64,000 nucleotides of DNA, taken from contig NZ_AP024745.1 in NCBI RefSeq assembly GCF_019704555.1, positions 752,501 through 816,500 on the forward strand. Reading direction: 5' to 3'. The notes below the pieces were generated by a model, which searched no databases, had not been told where the DNA came from, and saw nothing but the letters and a program-made list of their open reading frames with translations. This document shows positions 53,098 to 62,301 of this stretch, one piece after another. Numbering within the stretch: position 1 is the stretch's first letter; every line of letters starts with the position of its first letter. The position numbers and the translations under genes were made by a program. Source of the DNA: Actinoplanes sp. L3-i22 (GTDB lineage: Bacteria > Actinomycetota > Actinomycetes > Mycobacteriales > Micromonosporaceae).

Positions 53098-54312
53098 ATG
53101 GCGAAAATCAAGGTCAAGAACCCGGTCGTGGAGATCGACGGCGACGAGATGACCCGGATCATCTGGAAGCAGATCCGTGAGCAGCTGATCCTGCCCTACC
53201 TCGACGTCAACCTCGAGTACTACGACCTGTCGATCCAGTACCGGGACGAGACCGACGACCAGGTCACGATCGACTCGGCCAACGCCATCAAGCGACACGG
53301 CGTTGGCGTCAAGTGCGCGACCATCACGCCGGACGAGGCGCGGGTGCAGGAGTTCGGGCTGAAGAAGATGTGGCGGTCGCCGAACGGCACCATCCGCAAC
53401 ATCCTCGGCGGCGTGGTCTTCCGTGAGCCGATCATCATGAGCAACGTACCCAGGCTGGTGCCGGGCTGGACCAAGCCGATCATCATCGGCCGTCACGCCC
53501 ACGGTGACCAGTACAAGGCGACCGACTTCGTCGCGCCGAGCGCCGGCAAGATGACCGTCACCTTCACGCCGGACGACGGCTCCGCGCCGATGGAGTTCCT
53601 GGTCTCGGAGTTCCCGGCCGGCGGCGTCGGCATGGCGATGTACAACTACGACGCGTCGATCCGCGACTTCGCGCGGGCCTCGTTCCGCTACGGCCTGGCC
53701 CGCAACTACCCGGTCTACCTCTCCACCAAGAACACCATCCTGAAGGCCTACGACGGCCGCTTCAAGGACCTGTTCGCGGAGATCTTCGAGACCGAGTTCG
53801 CGGACCAGTTCAAGGAAGCCGGCATCACCTACGAGCACCGGCTGATCGACGACATGGTCGCCGCCGCGATGAAGTGGGAGGGCGGCTACGTCTGGGCCTG
53901 CAAGAACTACGACGGTGACGTGCAGTCCGACACCGTGGCCCAGGGCTTCGGCTCGCTCGGCCTGATGACGTCGGTGCTGATGACGCCGGACGGTCAGACC
54001 GTCGAGGCGGAGGCCGCGCACGGCACGGTCACCCGGCACTACCGGCAGTGGCAGAAGGGCGAGAAGACCTCGACCAACCCGATCGCGTCGATCTTCGCGT
54101 GGACGGGCGGGCTCAAGCACCGCGGCAAGCTGGATGGGACGCCGGAGGTCACCCAGTTCGCCGAGACGCTGGAGCAGGTCTGCATCGACACCGTCGAGGG
54201 CGGTCAGATGACCAAGGACCTCGCGCTGCTGATCAGCCGGGACGCGCCGTGGCTGACCACGGATGAGTTCATGAACGCGCTCGACGAGAACCTGGCACGC
54301 AAGCTCGCCTGA
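53098..54312 (+). CDS. icd: NADP-dependent isocitrate dehydrogenase (homodimeric, eukaryote-like type)
   Basis: 404 residues. Converts isocitrate to 2-oxoglutarate and CO2 with NADP. The N-terminus [17 protein letters not shown] and the substrate motif [12 protein letters not shown] are characteristic of the eukaryote-like homodimeric class, distinct from E. coli Icd; further [13 protein letters not shown] and the NADP-binding [31 protein letters not shown]. Complete, usual length. Ribosome site GGGAGAGGAGCG upstream. It provides TCA flux together with sucCD. An unusual branched terminator follows. Confidence 0.96.
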   Translation: MAKIKVKNPVVEIDGDEMTRIIWKQIREQLILPYLDVNLEYYDLSIQYRDETDDQVTIDSANAIKRHGVGVKCATITPDEARVQEFGLKKMWRSPNGTIRNILGGVVFREPIIMSNVPRLVPGWTKPIIIGRHAHGDQYKATDFVAPSAGKMTVTFTPDDGSAPMEFLVSEFPAGGVGMAMYNYDASIRDFARASFRYGLARNYPVYLSTKNTILKAYDGRFKDLFAEIFETEFADQFKEAGITYEHRLIDDMVAAAMKWEGGYVWACKNYDGDVQSDTVAQGFGSLGLMTSVLMTPDGQTVEAEAAHGTVTRHYRQWQKGEKTSTNPIASIFAWTGGLKHRGKLDGTPEVTQFAETLEQVCIDTVEGGQMTKDLALLISRDAPWLTTDEFMNALDENLARKLA

Positions 54313-54326
54313 TTTCTCGACACGAC

Positions 54327-54398
54327 AAAAACCCCAACTTCTTCTTCGGTACGGCGGGAGCGGTGCTCCGGTCGTACCAAAGCGGGGGTTGGGGTTTT
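54327..54398 (+). terminator. Branched terminator of icd
   Basis: AAAAACCCCAAC (54327-54338) pairs with GTTGGGGTTTT (54388-54398), enclosing a second stem GGTACG/CGTACC. The 3' arm itself ends in TTTT and continues TGTTGTTTT. Confidence 0.8.
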
Positions 54399-54558
54399 GT
54401 TGTTTTGGAAGATCCGACAAAGCCGGAGGTTTAGGGTCGTAACCACTGGGTATGACAGTTCGTTTGTCTCAGTGGTGCGGGTGGCGGGCTCGGGCTTGCC
54501 GCTCGCCGTCCCCTTCAGCGGGGGCCTTGTCCCGGGCCCCCGCTGGTCCCCCCATGCA

Positions 54559-54591
54559 AACGGCCCCGCCTGGGTCAGAGGCGGGGCCGTT
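54559..54591 (-). terminator. Terminator of the deoR-galT operon
   Basis: AACGGCCCCGCCT (54559-54571) pairs with AGGCGGGGCCGTT (54579-54591), 13 bp. A second stem AGCGGGGGC/GCCCCCGCT lies beyond it at about 54512-54539. The spacer 54313-54618 contains only these terminator-like structures and the icd terminator. Confidence 0.85.
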
Positions 54592-54618
54592 CTGGGTCTT
54601 CTGCTCGTCGTGCTGCCG

Positions 54619-55713
54619 TCAGAGCGCGTCGCGCAGCAGCTGAGCGGCCTTCTCCGGGACGACGTCGCTGACGAACGCGCCCATCGCCGACTCCGAGCCG
54701 GCCAGGTACTTCAGCTTGTCGGCGGCGCGGCGGATGCTGAACACCTGCAGGTGCAGATAGCCCAGCTCCCGGCCCTCGCCGACGACCGCCTGGTGCCAGG
54801 CCGAGATGTACGGCATCGGCTTGCCGAACAGCCCGTCGAACCGGTGCAGCACCTCGAGGTAGAGCGGGCCGAACGCGTCCCGCTCGTCGCCGGTCAGCCC
54901 GGGCAGGTCGAGGACCTGGCGGTGCGGGGCGATCTGCACCTCGAACGGCCAGCGGGCGGCGGCCGGCACATAGGCCGTCCAGTGCTCGTTGGCGCCGATG
55001 ACCCGGACCTTCGCCTCCTGCTCGGCGGCGAGCACGTCCGCGTACAGGTTCCGTCCGCCGGTCTTCGCGGCGTGCTTCGTGGCGGCCCGCAGCATCGCCT
55101 CGGTGCGCGGCGGGACCGTCGGGTACGCGTAGATCTGGCCGTGCGGGTGGTGCAGCGTCACGCCGATCTCGACGCCCCGGTTCTCGAACGGGAAGACCTG
55201 GGCGACGCCCGGGAGCTGCGACATCTCGGTGGTCCGGTCGGCGAGCGCGTCGACCACCGTGCGCACCCGGGCCGGCGTCAGCGCGCCGAACGAGCTGTTG
55301 TGGTCGCTGGTGAAGCAGACCACCTCGCACCGGCCGAAGCCCGGCTTGACCGGCACCATCCCGGTCAGCTCGGTGATCTCGCCGCCCGGCACCTCGCGGT
55401 AGCTGAACGACGGGAACTGGTTCTCGAAGACCACCACGTCGTAGTCCGGCGCGGGGATCTCGCTGGCGAACCGCGAGCTGGTCGGGCACAGCGGGCACGC
55501 GTCCGACGGCGGCAGGAACGTGCGGGTCTGCCGGTGCGCGGCGACCGCGACCCACTCGTCCACGAGCGGGTCGTAGCGCAGCTGCGAGGCCGGCGGGGGC
55601 GGTGGGAGCTCGCGGGCGTCCGCGTACGCCGAGCGGCCGGAGTCCGGCTTCTCGTCGAAGTAGATGAGCTCGCGCCCGTCGGCAAGGTTGACGGTCGAGC
55701 GGAAGAACGTCAC
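54619..55713 (-). CDS. galT: Galactose-1-phosphate uridylyltransferase
   Basis: 364 residues, GTG start overlapping the regulator stop by four bases. The nucleophilic His lies in GVTLHHPHGQIYAYP (HxH after HH), and metal-binding Cys residues are in DACPLCPT, as in zinc-containing GalT. RYDPLVDEWVAVAAHR and VFENQFPSF are further family marks. It transfers UMP from UDP-glucose to galactose-1-phosphate in the Leloir pathway. galK and galE are not in the window. It is encoded downstream of a DeoR-type repressor gene, which probably controls it. Confidence 0.95.
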   Translation of the reverse strand: MTFFRSTVNLADGRELIYFDEKPDSGRSAYADARELPPPPPASQLRYDPLVDEWVAVAAHRQTRTFLPPSDACPLCPTSSRFASEIPAPDYDVVVFENQFPSFSYREVPGGEITELTGMVPVKPGFGRCEVVCFTSDHNSSFGALTPARVRTVVDALADRTTEMSQLPGVAQVFPFENRGVEIGVTLHHPHGQIYAYPTVPPRTEAMLRAATKHAAKTGGRNLYADVLAAEQEAKVRVIGANEHWTAYVPAAARWPFEVQIAPHRQVLDLPGLTGDERDAFGPLYLEVLHRFDGLFGKPMPYISAWHQAVVGEGRELGYLHLQVFSIRRAADKLKYLAGSESAMGAFVSDVVPEKAAQLLRDAL

Positions 55714-56486
55714 TGCGGGTTCACCACCACGAGTTCAGGAACGGTTTCGGAGAGCAGGGATCGTGCGGTGGCGTCCAGGCCGTCGTCGGTGATCAGCACG
55801 TCGGCCCGTTCCAGCGGGACGATCGAGGAGATGCCGACGGTGCCCCACTTGGTGCTGTCGGCGAGCACGACCAGGCGTTCCGCGGCCTCGACCAGGGCGC
55901 GGTTGACATCCGCCTCCATCAGGTTGGGCGTGGTGTAGCCGGCCCGCTCGCTCATCCCGTGCACGCCCAGGAACAGCATGTCCAGGTGCAGGGTGCCGAT
56001 CGCGGCCACGGCCACCGGGCCGACCAGCGCGTCGGACGGGGTGCGGGTGCCGCCGGTCAGCACGACGGTCTGGTCCGGCCGGCCGGCGCGGTAGAAGACG
56101 TCGGCGACCGGGATCGAGTTGGTCACCACGGTCAGCGACGGGACGTCGACCAGCCGCTGGGCCAGCTCGGCCGTGGTGGTGCCGGCCGAGAGCGCGATGG
56201 CGTCGCCGGGCGAGACCAGGGCGGCCGCGCGGGCCGCGATCGCGGTCTTCTCGTCGCGCTGGCGCACCGACTTGGCGGCGAAACCCGGCTCGTGTGCGGA
56301 ACCGGGGCTGACCGTGGTCGCTCCACCGTGTACCTTCGCCAGCAGCCCGCGGTCGGCGAGCGCCTCGAGGTCACGGCGGATCGTCATGTCGGAGACGCTG
56401 TACTCCGCGGCGAGCTCGGAGACCCGGACGCCGCCGGTGGCACGGACCCGATCGAGGATCGCGGCCTGACGCTGCTGGGCGAGCAT
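55710..56486 (-). CDS. DeoR-family transcriptional repressor
   Basis: 258 residues from ATG 56486 (MLAQQRQAAILDRV, the usual DeoR start); the frame is open 44 codons further but that part is unlike the family. The N-terminal winged HTH (about 5-60: VRVSELAAEYSVSDMTIRRDLEALADRGLLAKVHGGA) is the DeoR signature. The C-terminal sugar-phosphate sensor domain (about 75-235) has SAGTTTAELAQRL and DSTKWG. It likely represses galT, which overlaps its 3' end. A palindrome-like TTCGAACACACTTGAA at 56525-56540 upstream of its start is a candidate operator. Confidence 0.92.
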   Translation of the reverse strand: MLAQQRQAAILDRVRATGGVRVSELAAEYSVSDMTIRRDLEALADRGLLAKVHGGATTVSPGSAHEPGFAAKSVRQRDEKTAIAARAAALVSPGDAIALSAGTTTAELAQRLVDVPSLTVVTNSIPVADVFYRAGRPDQTVVLTGGTRTPSDALVGPVAVAAIGTLHLDMLFLGVHGMSERAGYTTPNLMEADVNRALVEAAERLVVLADSTKWGTVGISSIVPLERADVLITDDGLDATARSLLSETVPELVVVNPQ

Positions 56487-56577
56487 CAGCAATCCACCAA
56501 CTTCGGTCGTGGTTTCCGCACTATTTCGAACACACTTGAACAGTACCGCGATTTCGGGTGTGCGCGAAAGAGTGACT

Positions 56578-57492
56578 TCAGATACCCCGGCCCCGTTTGT
56601 GCAGCGCTGAAAGGACATTCTCCACCTTCACCGCTCCGGTCATCGCGGCGAGAGCGATCGCCGTCCGCGGTTCCTTCCAGTTCGCCCGGACCGCCTCCTT
56701 GCTGAACTGCCACGCCTGGCTGCGGTTCCCGGTCGCCGCCGACCAGCACGCGAGCTGGCCGTACACCCGCGCGGCGCCCGGCCGGCAGCCACTGATCTCC
56801 GGGTGCCGCTGCATCATCCAGCGCAACGAGGAGATCTTCGTGGCGTACTCGTAGGCGTAGTGCGAACTGCGCCCCCATAGCACCTGCACCAGAGGTTCGT
56901 CCACATGCACGATCGGCGCGCGGCGGGCCGCCCTGAGCAAAAGGTCCCAATCCTCGTTCTGGCTGCCGGGCGCGTCCTCGGCGACCATCCCCATCGCGTC
57001 CTCGGCCAGCACCTCGCGGCGGACCAGGAACGACGACGAGTGCAGCATCGACATCCGGGAGCGGGCCAGGTCGTCCACGGTCACCCGGCTGTGGCCGGCC
57101 AGCCGCGGCGTGGTGCGGCCCTCGAACTCCACCTCGATCGCGCAGGTGGCGAACTCCGCGTCCGGCTCGGCCAGCAGCGCGGCCACCTGGCGGCGCAGCT
57201 TGTCCGGCAGCCAGCGGTCGTCGTCGTCGCAGAACGCCACCAGCTCGGTGTCCAGGGCCAGCACGCCGGTGTTCCGGGCGCCGGCCAGGCCGCCGGTCCG
57301 CCAGTTCGTCAGCACCAGCACCGGGACGTCCTCGGTGTGGGCGAGCAGATAGTCCGGCTCGGTCTGGTCGTAGACGACGACGATCCGCAGCTCGCCCGGG
57401 TACTTCTGGGCGCGGACCGCGGCGATCGACCGGCGGACCAGCTCCGGGCGGTTCCGGGTGGGGATGACGACCCCGACCGACGGCCAGTTCAT
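56578..57492 (-). CDS. Family 2 glycosyltransferase
   Basis: 304 residues, ATG with AGGAGG upstream. GT-A fold: VGVVIPTRNRPELVRRSIAAVRAQ at the start, and the nucleotide/metal site AFCDDDDRWLPDKL at about 88-102. A WDLLLRAARRA element (about 185) matches the catalytic base region. No membrane helix, so it is cytoplasmic or peripheral. It belongs with the sulfotransferase 40 bp upstream, and a divergent WecG-type transferase is nearby, so the set probably builds or decorates a surface glycan. Confidence 0.88.
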   Translation of the reverse strand: MNWPSVGVVIPTRNRPELVRRSIAAVRAQKYPGELRIVVVYDQTEPDYLLAHTEDVPVLVLTNWRTGGLAGARNTGVLALDTELVAFCDDDDRWLPDKLRRQVAALLAEPDAEFATCAIEVEFEGRTTPRLAGHSRVTVDDLARSRMSMLHSSSFLVRREVLAEDAMGMVAEDAPGSQNEDWDLLLRAARRAPIVHVDEPLVQVLWGRSSHYAYEYATKISSLRWMMQRHPEISGCRPGAARVYGQLACWSAATGNRSQAWQFSKEAVRANWKEPRTAIALAAMTGAVKVENVLSALHKRGRGI

Positions 57493-57532
57493 CGCGCCTC
57501 CTGCTGTGCGGTTCGTCCTCGGGATGGGCGGC

Positions 57533-58465
57533 TCATCGGGCGTCGTCGGGGTTCAGCTGGTAGCCGTAGGCGCGCAGCATCGGGCCGCACACCGCGCCGA
57601 CCAGGCGGCGCTGGGCGACCGGCAGCTTGCGCATCCACGCGTCGTCCTGGCGCAGCGGCAGCCGCCCCACGGTGAACCGCATCGGATTGCCGGCCGCGCT
57701 GTGCCCGACCCGCAGCCGGGCCTCACCGGGCCGGAGGAAGTCCAGATCGGCCGGCTGCAGCGTGAGCCCGGCGAAGTCGGCCAGCCGGATCAGCCCGGCC
57801 CGCGGGTCGGCCAGGAACTCCTCGTACCGGATCCGGCGCAGCGGCACACCCCGGCGGGCGAGCAGTCCGAACGCGGCGTTGTGCGCGTTCCAGAGCAGCG
57901 CCGAGCGGCCGGGGGAGTAGCGGGTCATCTCGTCCGCGCCGTCGGTCTCCGGGCGGGCGACCCGCTTCGTCCAGGAGTAGGCGACGCCGCGGGCGTCCCG
58001 GACCACGTGCACCACGCGCAGGTCGATGTCGCCGGCGGCGCGGAGCACGTGCGCCAATGCGGAATGCTTCGACGAATCGACGACCAGCTTCGCCCCGGAG
58101 ACCTCGGCGGCGGCCGCATAGACCTTTGCATAAAAAGAGGCATATTCCCGTACGTCCACAGCGGGCTTGGCGGCGGATGCGAGCCGGGGGATGTGGCGGG
58201 TCCGCTCGACCGCGTCGCGCAGGGCGTGCACCCGATCGACGTCGACGTTCGCCCAGCCGTCGAAGGCGCTCTTGCCCACCCGCTGCCAGAACTCGCAGGC
58301 GGAGAAGCGCTCCCCGCAGCCGCACCGCTCGTCGTCCCGCAGGTCCCGCTGCCACAGGTGGACGACCTCGCCGAGCGCGCAGACCCCGGGCAGCTCTCCG
58401 AGCAGTCGTTCGACGAGCGTGGTGCCGCTTCGCCCCAATCCGCCCAGAAATAGCACTTGTGCCAC
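57533..58465 (-). CDS. PAPS-dependent sulfotransferase
   Basis: 310 residues, GTG start. The 5'-phosphosulfate loop is LFLGGLGRSGTTLVERLLGELPG at residues 5-27. The 3'-phosphate region has VVDSSKHSALAHVLRA and RVVHVVRDARGVAYSW (about 128-160), both as in Sulfotransfer_1/3 domains. A CGCGERFSACEFW segment with three cysteines near residue 55 is seen in related actinobacterial proteins. It probably sulfates a glycan or lipid. Same operon as the GT2 gene; divergent from the WecG-type gene across 62 bp. Confidence 0.88.
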   Translation of the reverse strand: MAQVLFLGGLGRSGTTLVERLLGELPGVCALGEVVHLWQRDLRDDERCGCGERFSACEFWQRVGKSAFDGWANVDVDRVHALRDAVERTRHIPRLASAAKPAVDVREYASFYAKVYAAAAEVSGAKLVVDSSKHSALAHVLRAAGDIDLRVVHVVRDARGVAYSWTKRVARPETDGADEMTRYSPGRSALLWNAHNAAFGLLARRGVPLRRIRYEEFLADPRAGLIRLADFAGLTLQPADLDFLRPGEARLRVGHSAAGNPMRFTVGRLPLRQDDAWMRKLPVAQRRLVGAVCGPMLRAYGYQLNPDDAR

Positions 58466-58527
58466 TTTGGCCCGCCTTCACTCGTTTCGCTCTGGTAACG
58501 AGTGAAGCAGGCAAAAGGAGGCGTCAA

Positions 58528-59577
58528 GTGGTTATCGAGGCTTTCGAACGCGTGCACCTGGACGGCACGGGAATTGACCGGATCACCGAGGAGGAGGTGG
58601 TGGCGGTCGTCCGGGAGGCCCTGTCCCGAGGTCGGGGCGGGCGCATCAGCACGCCGAACATCGACATCCTGCGGCGGGCGGCGATCGACCCGGAGGCCCG
58701 CCGCCACCTGAACGACGCCGACCTGATCGTCGCCGACGGGATGCCGCTGATCTGGGCCAGTCGGCTCGGTGGGGCTCCGCTTCCGGAGCGGGTCGCCGGG
58801 AGCAGTCTGATCTGGACCCTCTCCGAGGGGCTGGGGCGGGACGCCCGCTCCGTCTTCATCGTCGGCGGCACCCCGGCCCCGCGGGTGATCAGCCCGAACG
58901 CCGGTGAACCGCACCGCGCGGAACTCCCCGCCACCCCGCGCAAAACCCCAGCCCCGGCCGGTGCCCCAGCCCCGGCCGCAGCCCCCGGCCCGGCCGCAGC
59001 CCCCGACTCGGCCGTTGGCCCCGCTCCGGTGCCGACTCGCGACCTCGGGCGCGGGCAGGCGGCTCTCACCGGGTCGACCGCGGAGGCGCCGATCGTCGGG
59101 TCGCGGCGGGTCGCGGTCGCCGGGGCGGTCACGGTTCGCGAGGTGCGGGCGTCCGGCGCGGTCCGTGCCGCGGTGCGGCTCGCCGCCGCCAGCCCGGGCC
59201 TGCGGATCGCGGGCGCGATCAGCCCGCCGTTCGGCTTCGAGGAGGACGAGACGTCCTACGCCGAGGTCTGTGATCGGGTCGTCGAGGCCCGGCCTGACCT
59301 GGTCTTCGTCGGCCTCGGCTTCCCCAAGCAGGAGTCAGTGATCGAACGCCTCCGCCGTGACCTCCCCGCCACCTGGTTCGTCGGGTGCGGAGCCGCGGTC
59401 AACTTCGTGGCCGGCGACGTGCACCGGGCCCCGCGCTGGATGCAGCGCACCGGCCTGGAGTGGGCGCACCGGCTGGGCGCCGAGCCGCGTCGCCTGGCCC
59501 GCCGTTACCTCCGCCAGGACGCCCCCTACGCCCTCCGCCTGCTGGCCCGGGCCCCCCGCCGAGCCCGCCGCACCTGA
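58528..59577 (+). CDS. WecG/TagA/CpsF-family glycosyltransferase with internal low-complexity insertion
   Basis: 349 residues, GTG start with AAAGGAGG seven bases upstream. The family usually has about 250 residues. Conserved parts are STPNIDILRRAA, LIVADGMPLIWASRLGGAPLPERVAGSSL, then GLRIAGAISPPFGF, GLGFPKQESVIERL (catalytic GxPKQE) and GCGAAVNFVAGDVHRAPRWMQRTGLEWAHRL. Between VGGTPA (about 115) and AAVRLAAASPGLRIAG (about 212) about 97 Ala/Pro-rich residues are inserted, with APAPAAAPGPAAAP-like repeats. The enzyme likely adds N-acetylmannosamine or a related sugar to a lipid-linked acceptor. The frame is open far upstream but overlaps the divergent gene. Confidence 0.87.
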   Translation: MVIEAFERVHLDGTGIDRITEEEVVAVVREALSRGRGGRISTPNIDILRRAAIDPEARRHLNDADLIVADGMPLIWASRLGGAPLPERVAGSSLIWTLSEGLGRDARSVFIVGGTPAPRVISPNAGEPHRAELPATPRKTPAPAGAPAPAAAPGPAAAPDSAVGPAPVPTRDLGRGQAALTGSTAEAPIVGSRRVAVAGAVTVREVRASGAVRAAVRLAAASPGLRIAGAISPPFGFEEDETSYAEVCDRVVEARPDLVFVGLGFPKQESVIERLRRDLPATWFVGCGAAVNFVAGDVHRAPRWMQRTGLEWAHRLGAEPRRLARRYLRQDAPYALRLLARAPRRARRT

Positions 59578-59599
59578 CCAGCCCCAGCCCCCACTCGTG

Positions 59600-59672
59600 C
59601 CGCCGTGTGCCGCCGCCCCGCCGTGTGCCGCCGCCCCGCCGTGTGCCGCCGCCCCGCCGCGTGCCGCCACCC
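59600..59672. repeat. Short tandem repeat, 18-bp unit
   Basis: About four copies of GTGCCGCCGCCCCGCCGT, the last diverged. It lies in the 206-bp spacer after the WecG-type gene, otherwise empty of genes. Confidence 0.8.
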
Positions 59673-59783
59673 CGTCTCGCGCCGCGCTGCTCCTTTTTGC
59701 GCCGCGAGGCTTCTGCCTGCGCCGCGCTGCACCCGTCTCGCGCCCGGCCTGCGCTGAACCCGTCTCGCCTCCTGTCCCGGGGG

Positions 59784-60326
59784 TCACGGGGTGGCTCGGC
59801 CGCGACCCGTCGCCGAGCGGCGCCCGCGCGGACCGGCCAGGCTGCGCGGGGCGCGGCACCGGACCATGGCCGCCGACGGGGCGTCTATCAACGGCTGCCG
59901 GTACTCCTCCGGCTCATACCCCTCCTGCCAGGGGAACAGGTTGCCCGGATCGGGCCAGACCAGCTGCTGGAGGCGCAATCGCTCCCGCCCGTACCGCGCC
60001 AGCGCGGCGCCCGGCCACAGCTCCGCGGTGGGCCGGCCGGAGAGGATCACCAGATCCTGATCGACGATCACGTCGGCGACCCGGCGCCCGTGCCCGAACC
60101 GGGCCCCCTCGTCGTGCACCCGCCCGGCCACCTCGTTGAGGAGCTGATGCCCGAGATCCGGCGGCAGCCCCGCGATGATCAGCTCGGGGTGGCCGGCGGC
60201 GGTCAGCCCCACCGTGTACGCGAACGGGACCGCGTCGGCCGGATCCTCCTCGGACGGCACCACGTGCACGACGGCCCAGCCGAACTGCTGGATGATCTCG
60301 GTCTGCTCTCGGAAGTAGTCGGACAT
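59784..60326 (-). CDS. DUF4262 family protein
   Basis: 180 residues from ATG 60326; a GTG one codon upstream is possible. The DUF4262 core (about 5-145) shows FGWAVVHVVPSEEDPADAVPFAYTVGLTAAGHPELIIAGL and ends near NLFPWQEGYEP. The last 30 residues are Arg/Pro-rich and run into the repeat-rich spacer, so the stop may have been shifted by repeat expansion. The family has no established function. Monocistronic, divergent from the VOC gene. Confidence 0.87.
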   Translation of the reverse strand: MSDYFREQTEIIQQFGWAVVHVVPSEEDPADAVPFAYTVGLTAAGHPELIIAGLPPDLGHQLLNEVAGRVHDEGARFGHGRRVADVIVDQDLVILSGRPTAELWPGAALARYGRERLRLQQLVWPDPGNLFPWQEGYEPEEYRQPLIDAPSAAMVRCRAPRSLAGPRGRRSATGRGRATP

Positions 60327-60433
60327 CACGTGACCCCTCGGCTCGGTCGGGAAGACTGAGCCCCACTATGGAACACGTGTACGACACTTTTGAGGGATCG
60401 AAAGCAGTACGCCCGTACTGTTAAAGTCGCCGA

Positions 60434-60829
60434 ATGACCTTCCGCATCGATGATCTGCATCATGTCCAGCTCCTGATCCCGCCCGGCGGCGAAGCCGTGG
60501 CGAGATCCTTCTACAGCGGCGTCCTGGGCATGGCCGAGGTGGTGAAACCTCCGGTGCTGGCCGCGCGGGGCGGCTGCTGGTTCCGCGCCGGCGGCTGGGA
60601 GGTCCACCTCAGCCCGGTCCCGGACTTCACCCCGGCCACCAAGTCCCACCCCGGCGTCCTGGTCCGCGACCTCGACGCGCTGGCGGCGACGCTGAAATCC
60701 GCCGGTCACCCGATCGAGTGGGACCCGCACTTCCCGGCCCACCGCCGCCTCTACTCCGCCGACGGCCACGGCAACCGCCTCGAATTCCTCGAACCGGACC
60801 GCGCCCAGATCAATTCAACAGGAAATTGA
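60434..60829 (+). CDS. VOC/glyoxalase-family protein
   Basis: 131 residues. Opens with DDLHHVQLLIPPGGEAVARSFYSGVLGMAEV, the first beta-alpha-beta unit, and ends with YSADGHGNRLEFLEPD, the last metal-ligand strand of the vicinal oxygen chelate fold. Putative ligands are the first-unit His (HHVQ), His46-type residue in WEVHLSP and Glu in RLEFLEP. Often a glyoxalase or resistance-type protein; the substrate cannot be told. Monocistronic. Confidence 0.88.
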   Translation: MTFRIDDLHHVQLLIPPGGEAVARSFYSGVLGMAEVVKPPVLAARGGCWFRAGGWEVHLSPVPDFTPATKSHPGVLVRDLDALAATLKSAGHPIEWDPHFPAHRRLYSADGHGNRLEFLEPDRAQINSTGN

Positions 60830-60946
60830 TCTACGACGTTGCTTGAACCTGATCATCGATAGTGGCGTGTACGTTGTTAGCGCATCGAGCTGAGTTGAGG
60901 TGTCGCGCGATTTGACCTGGTAGCCGAGGTGCGCGGGGAGCCGAGA

Positions 60947-61327
60947 ATGGCGATCAATCCGAATCTTGCTGTTGATCTCTATAACCTCTTGAAGGCCGCG
61001 AAGGACAACTACCCGTCGGTCGCCTATCAGTACGCCCAGGCGCTTCAGTATGTCGACGGCACCGAGCGCAGCCTCACCTACGCGTTCCGCCGCCCGGACG
61101 TCCTCGGCGGCGGCACCTATGGCCCGGTCCTCCAGCCGTGGCGTGACCTGCGGGACGCCCTCTCGGACGCCCTCGGCGAGACCAGGACCAATCTGCTGGG
61201 CGTCGCCGAGGTCCTCGCCATGGCGGTGACGACCTATCAGGAGACCGACGACGCGGCGGCCGCCGCGTTCAAGGAGGTCCTGGCCCGCAAGGGCGAGCCG
61301 CACCCGGTGCTGGGGATCGGGTCATGA
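60947..61327 (+). CDS. ESX/WXG100-like small helical protein
   Basis: 126 residues from ATG 60947 (upstream GTG possible). All-helical, without signal peptide. The C-terminal half, with LQPWRDLRDALSDALGETRTNL and AMAVTTYQETDDAAAAAF, resembles EspC/WXG100-type type VII substrates, including the Y-x-x-T-D ending typical of that group. First gene of a four-gene unit with four-base overlaps. No EccC ATPase or other secretion gene is in the window. Confidence 0.7.
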   Translation: MAINPNLAVDLYNLLKAAKDNYPSVAYQYAQALQYVDGTERSLTYAFRRPDVLGGGTYGPVLQPWRDLRDALSDALGETRTNLLGVAEVLAMAVTTYQETDDAAAAAFKEVLARKGEPHPVLGIGS

Positions 61328-62301
61328 GCTTCGAGCAGCTGATGCAGCACGCCCACGACATCCGGGCCACCGCGACCGCGAAGGCGCTGGAGCAGCACGG
61401 CGTCCGCGAGGCGCCGAAACCCGGCGATCCGCCGTTCGCGCCACGCCCCGGCGAGGACGCGTCCCGGGCGAGCATCGTCGCCGGCTTCGCCGACATCGTG
61501 TCGCTGTTCGAGCCGTTCGCGATGATGCCCGATCCGGCGACGTTCGACGGGCCCATCCTGGACCTCCTGAACGGGCTGCAGTACCTGGCGGTCGGTGTGA
61601 AGCCGATCGATCCGATCACCGGGCATCCGCTCATCACCAACCTGGTCATGGACCGGGTCGGCGCATCGGAGAGCTATCTGGAGGAGTGGACGGGCGACGC
61701 GGCGGATGCCTTCCGATCAGACCTGGTCCACCCATTTCTGCTGATCGTGATGAACCAGCTCATCGGGTGCTCGGTGCTGCGCAGCGCTCTCATGGCCCAG
61801 CGGGCACTGTGGGTGAGCGCTCGCGAGGACATCGACAAGGTCGCCCACGCCACGCTCACCGCGCTCGACAACATGGGTCACTGCGGGCAGAACACCTGGA
61901 CCATGAGCTGGACCATCGTGTCCTCCATCGCGGCGGTGGCGGCGGTGCCGATCTCGGCCGGCACTTCGTTGCTGGGGGAGGCAGCCGCGCTCGGCACCGC
62001 GACCGCGGTCACCGCGGTCGGTGCGGCCGGGCAGGTGGCCGCGGCGTACCAGGTCGAGCCGGAGAAGGAAACCACGTACCACGGCGAGACCGCCGAAGCC
62101 GTCATCGAGCAGATGCGCCACGGCGTGAACCAGGCGATCAGCGAGATCCAGCAGGGTGAGCAACTGATCGCCGCCGCGCTGCGCAGTGTGAGTGGAACCG
62201 TGCGGCAGAGCCGGCGGGCGTTCGTCGGGCCCCAGCCGAAGCTTCTCGACGCCACGTCGCGCACCGTGTTCGACGAGTGGTACCTGGGGCGTGCGCGATG
62301 A
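61324..62301 (+). CDS. WXG-motif helical protein of an ESX-like cassette
   Basis: 325 residues, overlapping the upstream gene by four bases. A WxG motif stands in YLEEWTGDAADAFRSD (about residues 120-135) with helices on both sides, as in WXG100-superfamily proteins, but the chain is much longer. A hydrophobic Gly/Ala-rich stretch (about 200-245: SSIAAVAAVPISAGTSLLGEAAALG) could insert in a membrane. The C-terminal 70 residues are polar helix. Probably a type VII secretion-associated protein; exact role unknown. Confidence 0.65.
   Translation: MSFEQLMQHAHDIRATATAKALEQHGVREAPKPGDPPFAPRPGEDASRASIVAGFADIVSLFEPFAMMPDPATFDGPILDLLNGLQYLAVGVKPIDPITGHPLITNLVMDRVGASESYLEEWTGDAADAFRSDLVHPFLLIVMNQLIGCSVLRSALMAQRALWVSAREDIDKVAHATLTALDNMGHCGQNTWTMSWTIVSSIAAVAAVPISAGTSLLGEAAALGTATAVTAVGAAGQVAAAYQVEPEKETTYHGETAEAVIEQMRHGVNQAISEIQQGEQLIAAALRSVSGTVRQSRRAFVGPQPKLLDATSRTVFDEWYLGRAR

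Noticed and set aside
54512..54539. 6C-type small RNA from the C-rich hairpins between icd and galT
   Set aside because: The C runs lie in stems and not in loops, and the layout is fully explained by two terminators.
59385..60359. Plus-strand Pro/Arg-rich ORF spanning the 18-bp repeats
   Set aside because: It arises from repeat DNA and the antisense of the DUF4262 gene; no start signal or family.
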